This document shows, piece by piece, positions 5,761 through 9,896 of a stretch of 9,896 nt of DNA (the first letter of the stretch is position 1; each line of letters begins with the position of its first letter). This stretch comes from an uncultured Pseudomonadota bacterium. GTDB taxonomy: Bacteria > Lernaellota > Lernaellaia > Lernaellales > Lernaellaceae. The position numbers were made by a program, and so were the translations under genes. Location: positions 1-9,896 of the forward strand of contig CALBTQ010000470.1 in the NCBI GenBank assembly GCA_937967875.1, in the 5' to 3' direction. The notes under the pieces were generated by a model that was not told the origin of the DNA, did not search any database, and saw nothing but the letters and a program-made list of their open reading frames with translations.

Positions 5761-7799
5761 GCGTTTCCCTCGATCGCTGGCGGCTGAACGTCAACGGGCA
5801 TCGTCTGCCCATCGTTTCCGGCGACATTCATTACTGGCGCCATCCGGCCAATCTCTGGCCGACGCTGTTGGAACGCGTGCGCGAACTGGGCCTGCGGATG
5901 ATCTGCATCTATGTGCCCTGGTCGGTGCACGAGACGAATCCGGGTAATTTCGATTTCGGCGACCTGGAGCCCAACAAGAATCTCGGCGGCTTCATCGACC
6001 TGGCCGAGGAAATGGGCCTGGGCGTGCTGGTGCGGCCCGGTCCGCACATCAACGCCGAGCTGACCGGCTTCGGTTACCCGGCGCGGCTGTTCGAGGATCC
6101 TGCGTTTCTGATGCGCAACGCCAGCGGCGGCCCGGTGATGATGCCGATCCCGCCGCACACCTTCCCGGCGATTTCCTACGCCAGCGAGGCTTTCTGGCGC
6201 GAGGTGGAGCTGTGGCTGGACGCCGTCGCGCCGATCGTCCGCGAGCGCATCGCCCCGCACGGCCCAGTGCTGGCGCTGCAGACCGACAACGAATCGTCGT
6301 TTTTCTTCCGCACAGCGCCTTTCGACGTGGACTATCACCCCGACGCGCGCAGCAAGTGGCTCGGCTTTTTGAAAGACAAATACGGCGACGCCGACCGCGT
6401 GACCGACGCCTACGCGCTCGATACGCACCTGGCCGACCTGGCGATGCCCGACGATTTCCGCGCCCGCACACCGGAAGACCTGCCCTACTATCTCGATTGG
6501 ATCGAATTCAAGGAAGCAATGCTGGCCGGCAGCCTCGCGCGACTGCGTATGATGTGGGAGGAGCGCGGCGTGCGCAACCTACCCTTCTTCCATAACTTCC
6601 CGCCGGGCACGCACCAAAGCCCGTTGAGCTATACGCGCGTCGAGCAGGCGGTGGATTTTTGCGGGCTCGACGCCTACATGCACAAAAACGAGTACGCGCT
6701 GCTCAAGCGCCGTCTGCTGTTTCTGACCGGCCAGTCGCGCTTTCCGGTGTGCCCGGAATTCGGCAGCGGCTGCTATCACGCGTGGCCGGCGGTCGACCTG
6801 GACGACCAGATTTTCACCACCAAAGTCGCCTGGATGCACGGCGTGAAGGGCATCAACTTTTACATGATCGTCGAGCGCGAGCGCTGGTACGGCAGCCCGA
6901 TCACCCGCCACGGCGGCGTGCGCAAGAACTACTGGAATTTCTACCGGCAACACCTGGACGTGCTGCATAAGATCAAGCCCTGGCAGTTGGAGCGCAAGGT
7001 CGAAATCTGCCTGCTGTCGGTGCGCGATTACGAGCGGTTGGAAAACGCTTCCTACGCGCTCAATCCCATTCCGCCGCTGGTGATGGAAGGCAAGTACCAA
7101 CTCGAAGAACTGTGCTTTGAGGATCCGCTGGGCTTCTCGCGGCCGATTCAACTGCTGCATGCGAAGATGTTGCGCGGCTGGGAGACGGCGCTGACGCGGC
7201 TGGGCATTTCCTACGTCATCGGGGCGAGCGACCTGCCGCTGGACCGGCTGTCGCAATACCGCACCGTGGTGTGTCCGACCTTCGAATTTCTCAACCGCGA
7301 AACGCAGAAGCGCCTGGCGGCGTACATCGAGGCCGGCGGCAACCTCATTTGCGGGCCGGAGGTGCCTTCGGCCGACGAACGCATGCGCGAGTTTTCGACC
7401 CTCGACAATTTCACCAGCCGGCCGACGCACCGGCTGGACTGCGCGATCGACACCCTGGTGTGCAACGCCGGCGCGGGGCGGCTGATTCTCGTCGCCGAAG
7501 TGCCGCTGCCCGTCGCGGACGCCGAAGCGGTGGTCAAGAGCATTGCGCGGCATCTGCACATCGATCCGGTCTACCCGGCAACGCCGCCGTGCGAAAGCAG
7601 CCTGCACCTAGGTCCAAACGCGGAAAAATATCTGTTTATCGTCAATCCGACCGGCGAACCGCAGCGCCCCGAGGTGCAGGTGTCCACCGGCGAATGCCTG
7701 GTCGATCTGGAAAGCGGCGAGACGTTTTACGGGCGCGAGGTCGTGCCCCTGGCGATGAATCCGTACACCGTGCGGATTCTGGAGGTGGAACTGTGCTAG
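5757..7799 (+). CDS. GH35-like beta-galactosidase with GH42-type trimerisation domain
   Basis: A 680-residue glycoside hydrolase probably acting on beta-galactosides. The N-terminal TIM barrel shows GH35 landmarks: SGDIHYWRHP (21-30), YVPWSVHE (52-59), FDFGDL (65-70) and VRPGPHINAE (92-101). The likely acid/base is E179 in TDNES and the likely nucleophile is E334 in PEFGSG. GINFYMIVERERWYG (365-379) takes the place of the GH35 GTNFG-type loop. The C-terminal part around 501-530 (YRTVVCPTFEFLNRE, AAYIEAGGNLICGPEV) resembles the class-I glutaminase-like trimerisation domain of GH42 enzymes. There is no signal peptide, so it is cytoplasmic, unlike many GH35 enzymes. The start is GTG at 5757, with GGGGAG about 8 bases upstream, overlapping the udk stop by 4 bases. 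Substrate is inferred from the family only. Confidence 0.8.
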   Translation: MSVSLDRWRLNVNGHRLPIVSGDIHYWRHPANLWPTLLERVRELGLRMICIYVPWSVHETNPGNFDFGDLEPNKNLGGFIDLAEEMGLGVLVRPGPHINAELTGFGYPARLFEDPAFLMRNASGGPVMMPIPPHTFPAISYASEAFWREVELWLDAVAPIVRERIAPHGPVLALQTDNESSFFFRTAPFDVDYHPDARSKWLGFLKDKYGDADRVTDAYALDTHLADLAMPDDFRARTPEDLPYYLDWIEFKEAMLAGSLARLRMMWEERGVRNLPFFHNFPPGTHQSPLSYTRVEQAVDFCGLDAYMHKNEYALLKRRLLFLTGQSRFPVCPEFGSGCYHAWPAVDLDDQIFTTKVAWMHGVKGINFYMIVERERWYGSPITRHGGVRKNYWNFYRQHLDVLHKIKPWQLERKVEICLLSVRDYERLENASYALNPIPPLVMEGKYQLEELCFEDPLGFSRPIQLLHAKMLRGWETALTRLGISYVIGASDLPLDRLSQYRTVVCPTFEFLNRETQKRLAAYIEAGGNLICGPEVPSADERMREFSTLDNFTSRPTHRLDCAIDTLVCNAGAGRLILVAEVPLPVADAEAVVKSIARHLHIDPVYPATPPCESSLHLGPNAEKYLFIVNPTGEPQRPEVQVSTGECLVDLESGETFYGREVVPLAMNPYTVRILEVELC

Positions 7800-8596
7800 C
7801 CCCAAACGTCCTGGTGGTCGATACCGATGTCCGGCATTGGCTGAACCTGCTGGGGCTGATGGCCGGCGAGCAGACGCCGCAACCGTCGCTGTTGCTGTGC
7901 CTGCTCGACGGCGACCGGTGCCTCAAGGCGCTGCACAGCAAAAAGGGCGTGCTGTGGGGCTTTGTCTGGCCGGGGGACGACCGTCTCGACGAGGCGCTGG
8001 CCGCGGCGGAAGCCGACGCGCTGCTCGCCCTGCCCCGTCACGCGCTGCCGACGATCTTCGCCGAAGCGCAGGCGGCGGTGACGGCCAACGACAATTACGT
8101 CAAGCAATTGTTCGACCTGGTCGCGGCGGTGGTGCATACGCTTGACGAAATGGCTTTCTGGTATCCGGCCAAACCCTTCACGCTCAATCTGCCGCCGTAC
8201 GAAAAGGTTGAAAAGATCTTCAACAAAATCTGGCCCGACGACACGACGATGGGCTTTTTCGTGTTCGAGAACTCACGGCCGTTCACCTCGCTGCTGTTGG
8301 GCAAGGAAGGCGGACAGATCAGCCTGATCACCACGCTGGACGCGCTGGGTCAGGCCGATCAGAGTCTGGATTTCCGCCACGGCTATCAAACCTACGCCGA
8401 TTGGATCGCCGAGAAATTCAACCCGCTGTACATGGCGTTGTTCATCGAGTTGTCCTGCTTCCGCGAACTGCGCACGGGCGGCAAGCCGTTGTCGTATCTG
8501 AAGTTGGCCGAAAAGCGGCAACGGGCGCTGCTGTGGCCCAAGCCGTGGAAGGTGCGCTGGCTGCTGTGGCTGGCGCGCGTATTCAAGGGGATGTAA
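7793..8596 (+). CDS. Protein of unknown function (267 residues)
   Basis: I do not recognise this protein. The start is a GTG at 7793 with GGAGG 7 bases upstream, overlapping the end of the glycosidase gene by 7 bases, so it is a real, co-translated gene. It opens with a hydrophobic strand followed by acidic residues (NVLVVDTDVRHW, 5-16). It then has an alpha-helical middle with many Ala and Leu, an aromatic-rich centre (FWYPAKPFTLNLPPYEKVEKIF within 122-143, FFVFENSRPF 155-164), and DALGQADQSLDFRHGYQTYADW spread over 183-204. The C-terminus (about 241-267) is basic and Trp-rich (ALLWPKPWKVRWLLWLARVF), which could lie on or anchor to the membrane. The next gene is a membrane glycosyltransferase-like protein, so a partner role in glycan or lipid metabolism is possible but not shown. 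No catalytic motif is visible. Confidence 0.8.
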   Translation: MLAPNVLVVDTDVRHWLNLLGLMAGEQTPQPSLLLCLLDGDRCLKALHSKKGVLWGFVWPGDDRLDEALAAAEADALLALPRHALPTIFAEAQAAVTANDNYVKQLFDLVAAVVHTLDEMAFWYPAKPFTLNLPPYEKVEKIFNKIWPDDTTMGFFVFENSRPFTSLLLGKEGGQISLITTLDALGQADQSLDFRHGYQTYADWIAEKFNPLYMALFIELSCFRELRTGGKPLSYLKLAEKRQRALLWPKPWKVRWLLWLARVFKGM

Positions 8597-8600
8597 GACG

Positions 8601-9851
8601 ATGCGCCGCGAGCCGCTGACCAAAACGACGATCATCCTGTTTTGCGTGATCCTCGCTTTCATGCTGGGCGTGAACCTGTTGTTCATCCTGGTCGACCAGC
8701 GGCCGCCCAACGGCAACGAGCTGTCGCACATCATGGGGCCGATCCAGTTCCTCAACGGGTTGGACAATCCGCAGCTATCGTTCTACGACGCGCTGATCGG
8801 CGGATTCTCCGGCTACCCGCCGCTGGCGATGGTGACCACCGCGTTCTACGCGCTGTTCGGCCGCACCTATGACGTGGCGATGATCAGCCAGCTTTTCTTT
8901 ACCGCCGTTTTGATGATCTGCATTTTTCTTCTCGGCGTGCGGTTATTCGACCAGCGCACCGGTCTGCTGGCGATGGTGCTGACCGCATTCAATCCGGCGA
9001 TCAACGACATGGCGCGGCAATACCTGCTGGAGCATCAACTGGGCGCGATGCTGGCCCTGGCCGTGCTGATGATCGTGATGTCGAACCATTTCACGCATCG
9101 CGGCTATTCGATCGCCGCGGGCATCGCCATCGGGCTGGCCGCGTGGGCGAAGCAATCGTTCGTCATGGTGCTGTCCGGCGCGATCGTCGGGATCGTCCCC
9201 GGCTGGCTGGAAGCGCTGTGGAAGACGCGCAAGGAAATGAACGCCGCCAAGCCGCTGCTTAAACTGCCCGTGCGCCTGCTCGTCTCCCTGGTCGTTGCCG
9301 GAACGATCAGCGCGCTGATGTACAACGCCGACACCAAGTCGGTGTTCTTCGACCTGTTCCCCAATTCAAAAATGCCCTTCGATCTGATTTTCCTCGGCGG
9401 CACGGCGCTGTGCCTGTTTATCACCATGATGCTGTTCACCGGACGCTCGCATCCGCTGACCAACGCGCTGGGCGCGGCGCTGATCACCGGGCTGATCGCG
9501 TCGATCTGGTACCTGCCGCGCGGCATCGCCAATTTTTCCTCCTACAGCCAGCAGATGGACCTGAACCGGCCGGAAACCGAAAGCACGCTGCTGACGTGCC
9601 TCAAGTTCTACTCGGCGCTGTTCCGCGACTGCTACTACGACAAGCATTCGCTCAAGGTGGTGGTCGCTACGATGCTCAGCTTCGGCGGCTTCCTCATGGT
9701 CAAGCCGCTGGCCGGCTTCGTGTTCAACTTGAACAAGGTCAATGCGCGGCTGCGTGCGTTCAATTTCGTGGGCTGGTGGTTTTTCCTTTCCTATCTCTCG
9801 TTTTCCTACGTGATCATTTACAATCCGAAAAACACGATTCCGTTGTTGCCG
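8601..9851 (+). CDS. Polytopic membrane protein, probable GT-C (ArnT/PMT-like) glycosyltransferase, 3' end missing
   Basis: The frame opens at ATG 8601, four bases after the upstream stop, with AAGGGG about 10 bases upstream. It stays open to the contig end; 417 native codons are visible. Hydrophobic segments recur throughout, for example about residues 10-31, 90-113, 143-160, 170-185, 220-235, 257-275, 280-300, 355-370 and 390-405. The first external loop holds D32 and E40 (VDQRPPNGNELSH), where GT-C enzymes carry their acidic catalytic motif. QYLLEHQLGAMLALAVLM (138-155) and GLAAWAKQSFVMVL (176-189) resemble the matching stretches of ArnT/PMT-like proteins. Such enzymes move sugars from polyprenyl-phosphate donors to lipids, proteins or glycans on the outer side of the membrane. 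Donor and acceptor are unknown. From 9852 on, the frame reads adapter sequence (peptide RSEEHTSELQS), which must not be counted as protein. Confidence 0.72.
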
Positions 9852-9896
9852 AGATCGGAAGAGCACACGTCTGAACTCCAGTCACCGAATACGATC
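9852..9896 (+). other. Illumina TruSeq adapter contamination at the contig end
   Basis: The stretch begins AGATCGGAAGAGCACACGTC, the standard TruSeq index adapter, and matches it through CAGTCAC at 9885. It is followed by eight bases (CGAATACG, 9886-9893) in the index position and by ATC, the first bases of the constant region after the index. Native sequence therefore ends at about 9851. Confidence 0.98.

Noticed and set aside
7271..7792. Upstream extension of the 267-residue gene inside the glycosidase
   Set aside because: It reads out of frame through the trimerisation domain with an Arg-rich, shadow-like translation; the GTG at 7793 with GGAGG is the sensible start.
1..9896. CRISPR arrays, tRNA or rRNA genes, insertion sequences, phage genes
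   Set aside because: I looked for repeat-spacer patterns, tRNA-like cloverleaf ends, transposase motifs and long terminal repeats and saw none. No gap between genes exceeds about 220 bases.

Overview
The window is GC-rich bacterial DNA, and it looks like one end of a metagenomic or draft contig because its last 45 bases are Illumina adapter, not genome. The gene set is superoxide reductase, rubrerythrin, rubredoxin, ferritin, a PerR-type regulator and cytochrome bd oxidase. This suggests an anaerobe or microaerophile that meets oxygen from time to time, in the style of the former Deltaproteobacteria. The taxonomic guess rests on gene content only.

Left half, minus strand, in order of transcription (right to left): a UPF0316 membrane protein (4900-4376), a PerR-type Fur-family regulator (4279-3854), rubrerythrin (3784-3209), a rubredoxin-less ferritin-like di-iron protein (3194-2706), rubredoxin (2669-2511), desulfoferrodoxin/superoxide reductase (2456-2082), ferritin (2078-1572), an intrinsic terminator (about 1555-1520), then cydA (1484-150) and the start of cydB (153 to the window edge). 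The genes from perR to ftn are closely packed and form a plausible operon. Superoxide reductase makes peroxide, rubrerythrins remove it, rubredoxin carries electrons to both, ferritin stores the iron, and cytochrome bd removes the oxygen. The operon starts at a well-formed sigma70-like promoter that has a near-consensus Fur box just downstream of its -10.

Right half, plus strand: uridine kinase (5122-5760), a GH35-like beta-galactosidase with a GH42-type trimerisation domain (5757-7799), an unrecognised 267-residue protein (7793-8596) and a polytopic membrane protein resembling GT-C (ArnT/PMT-like) glycosyltransferases (8601 to the contig end). Overlapping stops and starts and clear ribosome binding sites make this one operon, probably concerned with sugar or glycan metabolism. 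Its purpose is not evident.

The most notable point is in the desulfoferrodoxin gene. It has a strong ribosome binding site and start, and its numbering matches the known family, but an in-frame TGA sits exactly where the conserved center-I Cys29 belongs. This could be selenocysteine, a decayed N-terminal domain with internal re-initiation, or a base error. The second is the regulator: its metal site is of PerR type, but it carries an Arg where B. subtilis PerR has Asn61, and its own promoter carries a Fur box rather than a PerR box.
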